A stretch of DNA of 64,000 bases from Gnetum montanum. Lineage: Eukaryota > Streptophyta > Gnetopsida > Gnetales > Gnetaceae. Shown here in pieces: positions 24,190 through 35,218 of the stretch. The first letter of the stretch is position 1. Each line of letters begins with the position of its first letter. The DNA is taken from assembly GCA_015680685.1 (NCBI GenBank), contig MNCI01017754.1, positions 434 to 64,433 on the forward strand, in the 5' to 3' direction. The notes under the pieces are model-generated. The model made no database searches and was not told the DNA's origin. It saw nothing but the letters and a program-made list of their open reading frames with translations. A program made the position numbers and the translations under genes.

Positions 24190-24640
24190 CACCATGTCCA
24201 ACACATATGGTCATGTTAACTCATGACATCATCAATTGGATTAAGGCTGGCCATCATCCTAGGAAATTTTCTGATCCTAGAAGTCCTCTTATATATTTAC
24301 AAATCATTGGGAATGAACCATGCAAGGATCTTTTGGAATCATGTACCAGTGTTAACCTAATATCTTAAGAAATGTACAAAGCCTGGAACCTGCCTCCACT
24401 AAAAAAGAGTAAATTTCATTTAGAGTTGGCCAACCAGTCCATCATTGTCCCATTAGGGCTAGTGGAGGACATTGTCACCACTATTTGTGGGTGGTCGTAT
24501 CTAGCTGACTTCCTAGTGATTCAAGTGAAGAATGATAAGGGGGACTTTCCAATCATAATGGAAAGAGCATGGCTAAGCACAATGGATGTGTGCCTAGGAA
24601 TCTATGATCTTTCCCTAGAAATATCAAAGGAAAATATGTT
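24190..24640 (+). pseudogene. Element A aspartic protease remnant
   Basis: The frame reads PLIYLQIIGNEPCKDLLESCTSVNLIS (about 24290-24366), the retropepsin site LLDSGSSVNLI with the catalytic Asp-Ser-Gly changed to Glu-Ser-Cys. It continues, past one TAA, into SKFHLELANQSIIVPLGLVEDI, the pocket-flap region, then ADFLVIQVK and FPIIMERAWLSTMDVCLGIY, the late FPIILGRPWL motif with Gly-Arg-Pro altered. Normally it processes the Gag-Pol polyprotein; the altered active site alone should inactivate it. Confidence 0.85.
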
Positions 24641-25119
24641 TGGAAAGATCGAGAAGAAGAAATTTTCATGCATCACATACAGTGGAACAGGGTGTAATTG
24701 TGTGCAGAAGGCATGGTTTGTACAACGTTTAACATTACCTGCATGCAATCAGTATGCACAAGTGACTAATATACAAAGATTCCTGTATGCAACAGCCACA
24801 AGATAAGAAGACACCCAGTGGCTGATAGCTGATCAAGAGAGCAATTCAACTATATGCATGGAACCAACTAAGGGTTTTATTTGCACTTACATTGATAACA
24901 TAGACACATTAGAGCAAGTCCATCAACAACTTTCAAGTTTTGACATTGAAAATATCAACTAGGGAAAGTTGGAAATCCCTAATAAGTTTAAGAAAGAGCC
25001 CCTTGAGTTCAAACCATTGCCCATTGGTATGGAGTACATATTTCTTAAGAATGGAAAATCGGTAATTATTAATGTCAAGCTTGCTCTTCAATAGAAAGAG
25101 AAACTACTGAAGGTGCTAA

Positions 25120-25858
25120 ACAAATGGTTGAAGCCTTCACTTGGTCATATCCCGAATTAACCAGAATAGATCCTAGGATATGCCAACACAAAATTTACAC
25201 CGACCCCTCCATGAAGCCTCAACAACAACCATAGGGGTGACTGAACCCAAAGCTTAAGCAAGTGGTTAAGGAAGAAATCAAACAACTTCTAAAAGATGGG
25301 TTCATATACCCCATTGCTTATAGTGAATGGGTTAGTCCCTTAGTTATTGTGCCCAAAAATGGAGGTAAATGGAGGGTGTGCATAGATTTTAGGCTACTAA
25401 ATATGGAAACATTCAAAGACCACTTTCCATTGCCATTTGTCAACCAAGTCTTAAACACCATTATAGGGAATCGCTACTATAGTTTTCTGGATGGGTACAG
25501 TGGGTACAACCAAATATAAATAGCCCTAGAAGACCAAGCCAAGACTACATTCACCAGTCCTTGGGGAACATTTGCATACAAAAATATGTCGTTTGGCTTG
25601 TGCAATGCCCCTACAATGTTTTAACAATTAGTTCTAAGCATATTCCAATAGTAGATAGGAAATGGTGTGGAAGTCTTCATGGACAACTTCTCCACTTACG
25701 GAGTGAACTTCGATTAAGCCTTGGACTAATTAGAGCAAGTACTAAAGTCATGTGTAGAATCAATTTAAGGCTCAACTAGCAAAAAAAGCCATTTAATAAT
25801 CCAAGAAGGCATCATATTAGGGCATAAGATTTTATAAACAGGGATAGAGGTAGAGCCT
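25120..25858 (+). pseudogene. Element A reverse transcriptase, proximal part
   Basis: Reads VVKEEIKQLLKDGFIYPIAYSEWVSPLVIVPKNGGKWRVCIDFRLLN (25260-25400), then HFPLPFVNQVLNTIIGNRYYSFLDGYSGYNQI, FTSPWGTFAYKNMSFGLCNAPTMF, and the polymerase box as VFMDNFSTYG near 25674-25703. The second catalytic Asp is Asn. The domain stops at 25858, where element T begins, inside the KGIEVDP-type motif; the rest is at 42678. Confidence 0.9.
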
Positions 25859-27049
25859 TGTAACGATGGAAAACGTCGATCGTTGGAAATACTGAGCGAA
25901 GTTCCGTGTACACAGTTCTAAACCCGGATTTGTGTTAGGGCTATGTTGGAGAAAAAAAATCCAAGGTGCCTTGAATGATCTTGTCGATCAGACAAGGACT
26001 TCCTTAATTAGTGAATTTTGTAATAATCGGATCACGAGATGATGATTTCAATGGGGAGATATGATATTAGTAATCTCGAGGGAAACAAGAACAATGTAAA
26101 TGATTCAAAACAATTGCAAAATCTATGTAAATAGGATGCAATAAATTGAATTTAGAGAATGTGTAATCCTAAGATCTGGGATTTAGCTTATAAAAAAATA
26201 TGTTAAATACAATGATTGTAGGCAGACTTCGATTTAGATGAAGCACACACCAAGAACAAGAAAGCTATTTAGAGATGAAATAAGCAGAGGCCGATCTACC
26301 TTGTTCTAGCCAATCTAGGTGCAAGGGAGTCAGAATCGAAGAAAAGTGTCTGCTAACTAGAAGTTTCTAATCAAAAGCTCTTGTCGATCACCTTCAATGT
26401 TCTTTCGATTGCCGATTTTATTTTGTTCTCTCGCCAGTCTTCACCAAAAAATTGTCAACAATTGCCAACAGCTACCAGAAAAAATTGCCAACCTTGCCAA
26501 CCCTTTGAGCATTGTTTGCCAGGGTATTTATAAGGTTAGGATTAGGAAGAAAATGTGGTTTAGATAATGCATGTCTTGAGCCCCCAAAATACCATTGACT
26601 TGGTGTGTTGTAGTTGAAGCTTGTGGCACTACGTTGTCTTATGCTCTGAAGCATAGTGTGTCATAATCTACCCTTGCTGCAGCTTTGGTAACATTGTAAT
26701 ATGCTAGGGAGAATTTTGTGGCATAAGAACTACCAATGCTTGAATTTTTCCATCTCCATTGTTGCAATTGAATCAATTTTCTGCTTGCGTTACGCTGCAT
26801 TATGCTACATTACACTGCATAGCGTAACGCAGCGTAACATAGCCAATTGGCAAAATTGAAGTGTTGTTGCTACACATCCCTTATTTTTGTTTAGTTGTTT
26901 TTGAGTCTATTAAGCTTCACTGTGTAGCGTAGCATAATAGGCCTTAAGCTAAAAGAAGACTATTTGAAATGTGCCACTTGTGGAAATCCTTTACGTAAAC
27001 TTCGAGACTTTGCTAAATCATCAAGGTCTCGAAATTTCATGGTGTTTTA
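25859..27049 (-). repeat. 3' LTR of element T
   Basis: 1,191 bp, paired with 41470-42677. Over the first 237 aligned bases I count 37 differences, 30 of them transitions. On the minus strand it starts after the polypurine tract with TnAAACACCATGAAATTT. The U3 part carries a cluster of palindromic gcgttacgc/gcgtaacgc words. Confidence 0.9.
26787..26830. promoter_or_regulatory. Palindromic GCGTTACGC cluster in T LTR U3
   Basis: gcgttacgct (26787-26796) and agcgtaacgc (26821-26830) form a perfect 10-bp inverted repeat, with further partial copies (tatgctacat, agcgtaacat) between and after. The second LTR has the same cluster in mutated form at about 42413-42470. The site is 220-265 bp from the U3 end, where promoter or enhancer elements would lie. 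Function is inferred. Confidence 0.55.
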
Positions 27050-27072
27050 ATGGCCCCTCTTTGTTGATGTTT
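27050..27072 (-). promoter_or_regulatory. Polypurine tract of element T
   Basis: In minus reading, caacaaagaggggccat immediately precedes the LTR start. This is the expected plus-strand DNA primer for a minus-oriented element. Confidence 0.65.
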
Positions 27073-28254
27073 TAAGGGGTTGCCCGAAACATGTCGACAA
27101 AGAATATGAAACACCACAGAGGTAAAGATGCCAACACATTCGTCAGCAGCTGCTCAGATGTCGCTCTATCAAACCTAGAAGTGCAAAGGTTGGGGGCATA
27201 AGAAGTGTACGAAGGATCTTACAGTAGTGAGGGAGGGAGGTTCGGGGAAGACTCAAGCATATGAGCTGGAAACTTTTGCAAACATGCTATTAGGAATTTT
27301 CTCATGGGTGTTTTCTCAAAAGGTTATGCTGCTATACTATATATGTGGGGCTTGCACGGAAGAGTTGTGTTACACCCGTATGGCCTGGATGAGTTGTGTT
27401 TCATCCATTTTTCCTAGCTTTGCCCATTTATTTTGAATAGGATGCTTTCCATGAGGCGAGTTTCATTACACCAATTCATGGATGGGATGATTATCATGTG
27501 CGAAAGAGCTCCTATACACTCACATTCTATACAAATAGGAGGAAAGGGTGAAGGCGGTTGTAGGGATAAAGAAAGGAGAAAGTGAAATAAGTTATCTGAT
27601 GGATGGAAAAAGGCAAGGTTTGCATTCCCAAGTAGTCGAGCTAGTCTAAGCAGCCACCTTAGAACGCTGTGACACTTCACCTCCTATTGAATACATTCTT
27701 GAACAATGCTATCATAGCAAGTAACCTACAAAACATAACAAAGAACAGAAAGCAAAAGAAATCATCCTAATCGCTAGGGAGGCTATTGAAACAAGTGTCA
27801 TCCGAAGTGAAAAGGAGAGCGCAAGCCACGGAGAAGGGACCATAGTAAGAGGTAAGGGTCCCTTTGTTGATACCACGGTTTAGGACGTCACCATAGATAG
27901 CCAGATTCATCTTACCCAATTGACTGGGCAAAGAACGAGTCAGATGAATCTGCTAAGCCAAAATCTGGTAGCGGTGATGGGTGGAGGTAGCCAAGGCTAT
28001 GGATGACCATAGTTTCCTTGGGGCCCCAAGTGGCAAATTTGACCCCAGGAGTTGCAACTACAGAGTGGCTATCGTAGCGACATCTCTGAGGGATCAGTAG
28101 TATGCCTTTCGGCATATCCGAGGAATCAGTAGGATGCTTGTAGGGTAGCGGCATTGCATCTATTCCAATGCCCTACCCGTTCTGTCTGATAGGGATGCTA
28201 TGCAAGAATGATCACGCTCGCTTGCTTCATGGATTATTTGTTGAAAGATTCCCA
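27073..28254 (-). other. 3' noncoding tract of element T
   Basis: About 1.2 kb between the polypurine tract and the tandem repeat block. I see no protein. One notable structure is a hairpin at 28143-28178 with arms GGGTAG-GGCATTG and CAATGCC-CTACCC, a single bulged C and a 9-nt loop. The neighbouring catctctgagggatcagtag and atatccgaggaatcagtagg stretches form a short direct repeat. Confidence 0.5.
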
Positions 28255-28615
28255 TTTTAAGTCCTGGTGGACCGTTGTTGCTAGTTTTAAGTCTCAAGTA
28301 ATCATGGTCCCGGTTTAAAGTCTGGGCAGACTGAAGCCTGCTAGTTTTATGTCATAGCAGATGGTGGAAGAGCTCGTTTATGGTCCTAGAAGACTATGCT
28401 GTGGGTGTCAGTTTCGTGTTGTGACCCAGGGACAAGTCTATGCTGGTTTAACGTCTTACCAGACAAGTGCTTACCTTGCCAGTTTCACATCATGGATGAT
28501 AGTCGAAAACTTTGCCAGTTTAGCATCGTGGTGGATGTGTCCAAGAAATGCCAGTTTTACGTCATAGCGGATGTATACAACACTACTAGTTTTATGTCGT
28601 AGTAGATGTTTGTTA
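28255..28615. repeat. Short tandem repeats, TGCCAGTTTTACGTC type
   Basis: Six to eight diverged units of about 40-50 bp, each with a core like tgccagttttacgtcatagcggatg (best copies near 28385-28610). Related units occur at about 31988-32020 and 37110-37435. Satellite-like repeats downstream of integrase are a known habit of Ogre/TAT elements. Confidence 0.65.
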
Positions 28616-28619
28616 CCTT

Positions 28620-29740
28620 TTTTTTGAGCCAAGCTGACGTCTAAATGTGGTACTGCTTCAGATACATATGATGCACCAGGTTTAGAAGTTCGTTGCCGTT
28701 GATGTTTGTTAGCCTGAATGCTCCATTGTCGTATGCGTTGAAAACCAGGAAAGGGGCTTCCCAGCTTGTAGAGAATTTACCCACTGGTTCACGAATAGAT
28801 TTCAGAACTAAGTCTCCTTTCTTAATCGGTCGCTGATGTAGGTTATGATGATGCTTCTATTTCTGCTTGTCCTGATAGTTTTCAATGTTGTCGAACGTCT
28901 AGATGCGTTTCTTCTTTACTAAGTCTAAATCCATGATCCTGAACTCGTTGTGTTGAGAGTCTCATTTATAACTGTGGACGGGACCATCTATAGTGAGGGA
29001 ACTTGTAGTTCTAGGGGCAACACCGCTTCAAATCTGTAGGCTAGGTTGTAGGGTGTCCTACTGGTAGCTATTCTGCATGTTGTACGATAGGCCTATAGCA
29101 CATAGAGGATTTTTTCATGCCATAATTTTTTGTTGCTACTGAGCATATTTTTTAGTAAATTGATGACCACCTTGTTTGTTGCCTCTGCTTGACCATTTTC
29201 TCATGGGTAATAGGATGAGGAAAAAGATTGCTTGATACCAAGGTTACTGCAAAAAGATTTGGTTTCGATACTACTAAATTATGGCCCATTTTCGGTCACA
29301 ATAGTCATGGGAAGCCCAAACCTAGTTACTATGTTATCCAAGATAAAATGGAAAATCTATTAAGATGTATTCTTGCATAAGGGAATAGCCTCGGCCCACT
29401 TCGTGAAGTACTCGGTGGTGGTCATAATGAAGCTATGTCCTACGGAAGACTTAGGCGTGNNNNNNNNNNNNNNNNNNNNNNNNNNNNNNNNNNNNNNNNN
29501 NNNNNNNNNNNNNNNNNNNNNNNNNNNNNNNNNNNNNNNNNNNNNNNNNNNNNNNNNNNNNNNNNNNNNNNNNNNNNNNNNNNNNNNNNNNNNNNNNNNN
29601 NNNNNNNNNNNNNNNNNNNNNNNNNNNNNNNNNNNNNNNNNNNNNNNNNNTACCATTCTGGCATTCCCCCCGTGCTTAGAGAAGATATTTGTGCTGCTTG
29701 AATGATAAGGTCTATACATTCCATCATTAAAGAGGGCCAA
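28620..29740 (-). pseudogene. Element T integrase remnant with assembly gap
   Basis: Minus-strand frames give SSVGHSFIMTTTEYFTKWAEAIPLC (29450-29365), the TAT integrase core with its first catalytic Asp position replaced by Glu or Thr neighbours. Further down the strand come fragments of the DALWA region and the C-terminal KGDLVLKSIREPVGKFSTSWEAPFLV (about 28820-28730), typical of the integrase tail. Bases 29460-29650 are N, so the zinc-finger part and the approach to the core are not visible. Stops abound between 29350 and 28850. Confidence 0.75.
29460..29650. other. Assembly gap (191 N)
   Basis: A run of 191 N inside the integrase-coding part of element T. Any frame drawn across it is meaningless, and its true length is unknown. 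Confidence 1.
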
Positions 29741-30180
29741 GTGGCAAACAAATGTGGTGGCATCTTTAAGGCTAGTGTGGCTAGTGCATCGACTATAGTG
29801 TTCTCATTACACAGCAAGTGTTGGACATCAGTTGTCGTGAATTTTCTCAGGAGATATTTAACCATATCACAGTAGGGCTACATATGCACAGCTTTGCAGG
29901 CGTAGACCCCTGTGATTTGATTGATGATAAGCATCGAATTGCCTCGGATTGCCAGGTGTCGAACACTAAGTTCCCTAGATGTTAAGAATCCCCTAAGGAG
30001 CCCCTCATACTCTACCACATTGTTCATACAACGAAATGCCAGGCAATAAGCCAATGGACGAACATCTTCAAGGGAGAGTGTAATGAAAGTGGTAGCACTA
30101 CTGCCTCTGGTAGTCGAAGCTCCATCAAAGTATAACATCGCTTTGAGGCCTGCCAATATAGGGCTTAAACTATGTATCTA
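29690..30180 (-). pseudogene. Element T second (archaeal-type) RNase H
   Basis: Reads LYFDGASTTRGSSATTFI (30130-30070), then LAYCLAFRCMNNVVEYEGLLRGFL, LAIRGNSMLIINQITGVYAC, and after a stop VKYLLRKFTTTDVQHLLCNENTIVDALATLA (about 29865-29775). The layout FDGAS...NNxxEYEGL...GDSxLVxxQ...Nxx(A/V)DALAxLA matches the RNase H acquired by TAT elements. The third acidic position is Asn (GNS). One TAG near 29877 splits the domain. Confidence 0.85.
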
Positions 30181-30390
30181 TTCATTAGGAAACTCAGGCT
30201 CTATCATGGCTTGATCATTAACAGGTGATGTTACAAGCTGGTCAGCTATGGCCTGGCCTTTCATGGAAGATTGGCCGACGTAGTGCAAGTCAAATTTCGC
30301 TGTGATGGCCTTCTAGCAGGCTATCCAACTGCTCTCGTATAAATTGTTTGTGATGGCCTATAGAATGTTGTTCTTGCAAATTATGTTGGC

Positions 30391-30640
30391 TTAGCTACAA
30401 AAAAGATAGTGTCTACATTTTTTTAGTGCAAACACCAATGTCAAATAGTTATGCTCTACTTCATTGTACCTTATTTCGTACACAAATAGAGCGTGACTTA
30501 GATAATAGATAGGGACTTTTGACCCATCATCCCTTCTTTGGAACAACAATGTAGCTATAGACACCTCTAAGTTTGCCAGGTATATGTAGAAAGGCTGATC
30601 CCTTTGTGGTGGGAAAACCATTGGCAAATGTAGCAGCTCT
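30391..30640 (-). pseudogene. Element T first RNase H (Ty3 type)
   Basis: Reads PFYIYLANLEVSIATLLFQRRDDGSKVPIYYLSHALFVYEIRYNEVEHNYLTLVFALKKCRHYL. It matches the Ty3 RNase H core (E-x-R-Y-x-x-x-E with a following KxRHY) and in TAT elements lies between RT and the second RNase H, as here. The first catalytic Asp (usually Y-L-A-V-S or Y-x-D) is not obvious. Confidence 0.8.
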
Positions 30641-30699
30641 TCTTTTAGATCATCAAACGCACGCTGGAAGTCCTCGGTCCATTCGAAGGTAACCCCCTT

Positions 30700-31940
30700 T
30701 TGAGAAAATGTTGCATAGGATGTAATTTATCTATCAACTTCAAGATGAACCTCCTGATAAACTATAACCTATCCTACAACCCACGTAGTTCTTTGAGGTT
30801 TTTAGGTGGTTCTAGATTAACGATGGCTTTAACCTTGTCGGGGTCGACTCGTATGCTAGCCTCCGATACAACAATCCCCAACATGCATCTGATTTTGACT
30901 CCGAATACACATTTTTTTTAGGTTGAGCCATAGGTCTTGCCTGAGACATTGCTTAAGGATTAACTCTATGTCTTCTAGGTGATCTTCTAACTTCTTATAT
31001 TTGACAACTATGTCATCTACATAGTCGTTCAATCTCTCTAAGAGGTAATCACTAAAGATATACATCATGGCATGTTGATACGTTGCTCCAGTGTTTTTTA
31101 ACCTGAAAGGAATCATGGTGTAACAGAAAGTTCCCTAGGGGGTCATGAAAGTCATAGTCAGTTGATGTTCTAGGTTGATGCGAATTTGATTATAGCCCAA
31201 AAACCCATCCATAAAGGATAGTAACGCATGGCCAACTGTTGTATCGATAAGTTGGTCGATACTCGGTAACGGGAAGTTGTCTTTAATCATTTCCTTGTTC
31301 AGATCGTGGAAGTCTATATAGATGCATATTTCTCCCATTTTCCTAGATACAACTATGATGTTTGACACCCAGTCTGAATAATCGACCACACGAATGAAAC
31401 CAGCCTGATACAGTTTAGTGACTTCATCACCAACTGCCAGCATGATTTTGAGTTTAATCTTTTGTGCTTTTTATTTAACTGCTTTGATATGAGGATTTAA
31501 AACTATGTTGTACTCCATTAGTCTTTGGTTTAAACTCGACATGTCTTCATATGACCATGCGAATACTGCAACATTATTCTAGAGCACTCGAAGTATGTCG
31601 CTCTACATTTTGTGGTCAAGAAGAGAATTACCTTTCAAAGTTTTACCTTCTCCTTTGTGTGTAATTACAGGGATCTCAATAAGAAGATCCTCGGTCACAT
31701 CACCAGCTTCCAGGTCTAGGGTTTGGGCCAAATGTTCTAGTCAATATGGGGATATTTCTGATGCTGCTATGGTTGTGTCACAAAGGGAAGTGTTAGTTCC
31801 TATCAGTGCAAGGTTGATTTGTCTAATAGTTTTCCCATATGGGCATGTTAGGGCTAGGGGTGTGAGTAAAGTTACGTCCATTTGCGAATTGACCTACAAA
31901 ACCGCCAAGAACGGAAGTTGTTATATTTTTTTTGCTGATC
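30700..31940 (-). pseudogene. Element T reverse transcriptase
   Basis: Pol resumes at about 31860 with a leader ending VAVFAWSYEDMSSL, then ML...EVTKLYQAGFIRVVDYSDWVSNIIVV (31443-31365), YIDFHDLNKEMIKDNFPLPSIDQLID, FMDGFLGYNQIRI, MIPFRLKNTGATYQHAM, and the polymerase box RLNDYVDDIVVKYKK (about 31030-30985). YVDD is intact. The upstream edge, ...tcatttcaacag at 31960-31940 on the minus strand, looks like a 3' splice site, in keeping with Ogre elements that splice protease to RT. A few stops and one lost segment make it dead. Confidence 0.85.
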
Positions 31941-31987
31941 TGTTGAAATGATAGAAGGTTTTCTTATTTTAGTGATGCATGTTAAAG

Positions 31988-33050
31988 AGGTTGCCAGTTT
32001 AAGGTCTTAGCAAACCGTCACAACATGCATAGTCTGTAAGAAAGCAGCAAGCCCGGTTTCCTAGATGTTAGCATAAGAATTCTGGAAACTATGATGAAAG
32101 GTGTAATGTGGCATGTCTAGTGTGTCGAAACAACTAATTTAGAATTTTTTGTAGATCATAGTTAATGCGACCAGATTATGAGACGATAAGCTATGCATTA
32201 GTTTACGGTCTTTTCGGACCGTAATCCATGCGATATCCACGAGATTAATGTTACGATCTTTATGCTTCATGTCGCACTGACATACTTGGGTTTCGGAAAA
32301 GTTCTGCATTGATCGAACACGAAAATAGTTAGTTTCAACCATCAAATTTATAAGTCGATGGTTCATCCTCAAAGCAGATTATAAACATTGTGAATTTGAA
32401 TTAGGCTATAGCAAAAGGAAAGCAGAAGGAAGGCATAAGTAGATGATTTTGCGAAGGTTGTTCAGTCGTAACCATGATGTTGAAGACCAAAGGCAAACAT
32501 GCCAAATTGGTGAAGATCAATGAAGTGTAGGAGAGTTTGAAGTGGATTTCAAAGGCCCGCATCGAAACTCGTGAGGCTACTCCACTTGCCTCGTAGGTCA
32601 CTTTTTACCTTTCCTGCATGATTGTTATTTTCATTGTTATGGCGTCGTAATTGTACTTGTTTCGAAGATGTGTATTATGTCAGGCATTGATACCTAGTTG
32701 CGTGGGCTAAGTTATTGTAGTTTGTAATATTACCCCTATCGTCGTTGTTAGAGACAGACCTTGCACCATCGCAAGGGTTTGGGTGATTTTGGGCAATACT
32801 GTGCAAACACAATGCATAACTAGAGGTTTCTAGGTATTGTACCCTTATGTAGTGTAAAGAGGATTCCATTGTCTCGTCCATAATGGTTGCATGTTACGTT
32901 GGGACAATATGCAGTATTACTTTTATCGTCGTTGTCAAGGACAGACCTTCCACCATCGCAAGGGTTTAGGTGATTTTGGTAATGCATTTCTAGCGTAATC
33001 TACGATTTTATGGAAGTCAAGGTAACGGAAACTCTAGTGTTGCGAGATGG
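31988..33050 (+). promoter_or_regulatory. Upstream region of the antisense gene
   Basis: About 1 kb without a frame between the pol block and the first exon. It holds a perfect 8-bp hairpin (ttacggtc-ttttcg-gaccgtaa, 32203-32224) and two direct repeats sharing tcgtcgttgt, gacagacctt and caccatcgcaagggttt, at about 32737-32800 and 32922-32985, 185 bp apart. These would be promoter-proximal repeats if the gene is transcribed from here. No clear TATA box is identified. Confidence 0.4.
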
Positions 33051-33950
33051 ATGTTTATGAGCCTTTTTTATTTGTTTTTCTCTTACATTGTTAGTAAGTC
33101 TAGATTTCTTTTCCTAATGGTAGTGCATTTTATTGTAAAAGATTATGTTAAAGCCCATCCTGATCATCTTAGACATCATGGGCGTTTTATGCTGTTTACA
33201 TGTCCACATGGCCAATGTTCCTCCTCCTCATGCTCATGTAGGGAGGAGGTAGTTTGGTTCCAAAGAGGTGCACAGGAGTTGTTAGAGTTTTTGTTGCGTA
33301 ATTTCAGCATAATTATTTGGTTGCATCTATCGGTCAAGACAGTCGTCGCCATTCTGGAGACACTACTAGTTGGATCGACGTAGAGCATCTTGACATTTCT
33401 GGTGGATGGCTCAATCAGAATTGTGCAGGTGCAAGACCGTGAATAGAGCACCAAGGGATTGAGGCATTTGTCTTGGATTTGGGAGATGCCCAAGTTTGAT
33501 TATTATCACACCTACAACACTCTGTTCCTGGCTCGTCATCTTACGACCTCCTTCCAGAATCCACCTAGCATTGTGTATTATGCAAGCAAGTAAGTGTTTT
33601 CATGGCGTTATGATGTGCTAACCATTGTTTGAATTTGTGTCAAGTATGAACAATTGTCTACATTCTGTGGTGTAGGTTTTTTATCAATGAGGATGGTCTC
33701 CAAGGTGATACAGATACGTTATTTACAGCCGAAATGGCTATAAAGGAGTTTACTTCTATTAGTAATGTATGTGCTGGTGTTTTGGGACAACTAGAACTTG
33801 AAATCCCACATTACCTTTTCTGCTATGTCAAATTCTTCACCAAGTGTAAAAACCTCAGATGGCTGGATAAAGAGTGGACTTTAGATCGTCTTATCACCAT
33901 TGCGGACGTGCAAAAGAATATCCCACCATTTCCTTCACCTTTCGGACATG
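33051..33950 (+). pseudogene. Antisense gene exons 1 and 2
   Basis: Exon 1 (33051-33589) holds the frame KDYVKAHPDHLRHHGRFMLF, then after TAG codons at 33381 and 33444, KGLRHLSWIWEMPKFDYYHT and NPPSIVYYASK. Its donor is aa|GTAAGTG (intron 33590-33675) and the acceptor tgtgGTGTAG|g. Exon 2 starts by completing Lys and reads FFINEDGLQGDTDTLFTAEM, LELEIPHYLFCYVKFFTKCK and LDRLITIADVQKNIPPFPSP to the donor catg|GTAAAT at 33951. Both junctions preserve codon phase. A Cys/His-rich patch (CPHGQCSSSSCSCR) lies near 33200-33245. Confidence 0.65.
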
Positions 33951-34056
33951 GTAAATTATGCTATGGTGGTCCATTGTAAAATCTTAAGGGATGGAAATAA
34001 TTTATAAAATTGTATCATTTTGCTATATTGTCTAAACTATTGCTTTATGTTCATAG

Positions 34057-35106
34057 TTAGGGAATCACGGGAGGTCACGGTTATGGCTTCCAAGCATGAA
34101 GCGAGCAGTCTCTTCTTTCATTATGACAACATAAAAGAAGTGCAATGTTGGCTCAACCATAGTACGGCCCCAGCTATCATAACCAATAACCTCTGGGAAG
34201 CTAGACAGATAAAGCTATTTTTGGCTGTAACCCACGATGGTACCACGGGAGAAATGTTAACCCTAGTTAACTCCTTTAGCGAAGAAGCTGAGCGTCTTTA
34301 CATGCGCATGTGTAATGTGCATGTGAGTTTTGATATTGATGCTCGACTGTTTGCTGACTTTTTTGGCATTCCCTCTGATGGCCCTCTAGTAGAAGAAAGG
34401 TCAAAGAGGAGTTCTAAGCACCAAAAGGAGATAGAGGAGTGGCTAGGGGTTAAAAAGGAATCGAAAGGCATCCTTGCTGATAAAATCCAACTGGAGGTGG
34501 CTAATACCATTTATCCCCTCTTCCAAGCCTATGCCTTCCCCAAGTTGCTCTCCCAGGGAAGAATCCTTACCATAGAGTAGGCTCGAATCATATGGGAGGT
34601 TATGGAGAAGGGAACACGGTCTAATTGATCCAATTACTTCGCTGAAGGCCTACAGGCTTAAATGGTCAAGCTTTGTAAGAAGCTTGAGTCTCGTTTCAAC
34701 GTGCATTTCACCTTTTTTATAGCTTGCTTTCGGCATTTTGCTGAATTCCTGGTGGTTCCTAGGGATGGAATCTGGGTGTAGCAAGATCGTAACTAGATTT
34801 CCAAACCATGGATTTCCTAGGTTTTTCACACCATACGATCACAAGATCCTCTTGAAGGTATCGGGAATTCGCTTTCACTTATGACTAAAGATCTAGTAGC
34901 GCCTCCTACGTGAGGCCAAGACAACATGGGTGGGGCACTCCCTTCTTAGACCAGTAGTGTATTGAGGGGGAAGTGCCTGGAAGTGGGAATAGTGACTTCA
35001 TTAGTTTAGCAAAAGAAGCATCATTCGGCCGTGGAGTCTCCTGGTCTGACTGATGAAGAGGGAAAGAGGTTGTGGATTAAGTTTCATAGGAACAATCCCC
35101 CAGTTG
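34057..35106 (+). pseudogene. Antisense gene exon 3
   Basis: Begins after ttcatAG at 34056 and keeps the frame from exon 2. The best uninterrupted stretch, to 34577, reads MASKHEASSLFFHYDNIKEV, NNLWEARQIKLFLAVTHDG, VHVSFDIDARLFADFFGIPSDGPLVEE and EIEEWLGVKKESKG. The motif L-F-A-D-F-F-G-I-P-S-D-G resembles the LG(I/L)P-x-(D/E)G step of plant putative transposon proteins and mobile-domain proteins (from memory). Beyond TAG 34578 the frame continues with stops (WEVMEKGTRSN, KLCKKLESRFNVHFTFFIACF). It ends at gttg|GTAAGT, 35106/35107. Confidence 0.65.
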
Positions 35107-35218
35107 GTAAGTAGAGATGCCTAATTAGTTTATATATGTATTACGCTCCGTATAGACATCGTGGCATCGCATATCATTTCTAAAGGTTTCGGCTAACTAT
35201 GTTGTTTGGCACACAAAG

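Noticed and set aside
29360-29865. Open frames of 88-141 codons across the N run
   Set aside because: They are open only because N is not read as a stop. Only the flanking parts carry integrase and RNase H motifs, on the minus strand.
31595-31951. A 118-codon plus-strand frame
   Set aside because: Opposite to the RT lead-in of element T (VAVFAWSYEDMSSL), which is the real signal.
33176-33493. A 105-codon minus-strand frame
   Set aside because: Overlaps exon 1 of the antisense gene in another frame, with no pol motif; taken as a shadow.
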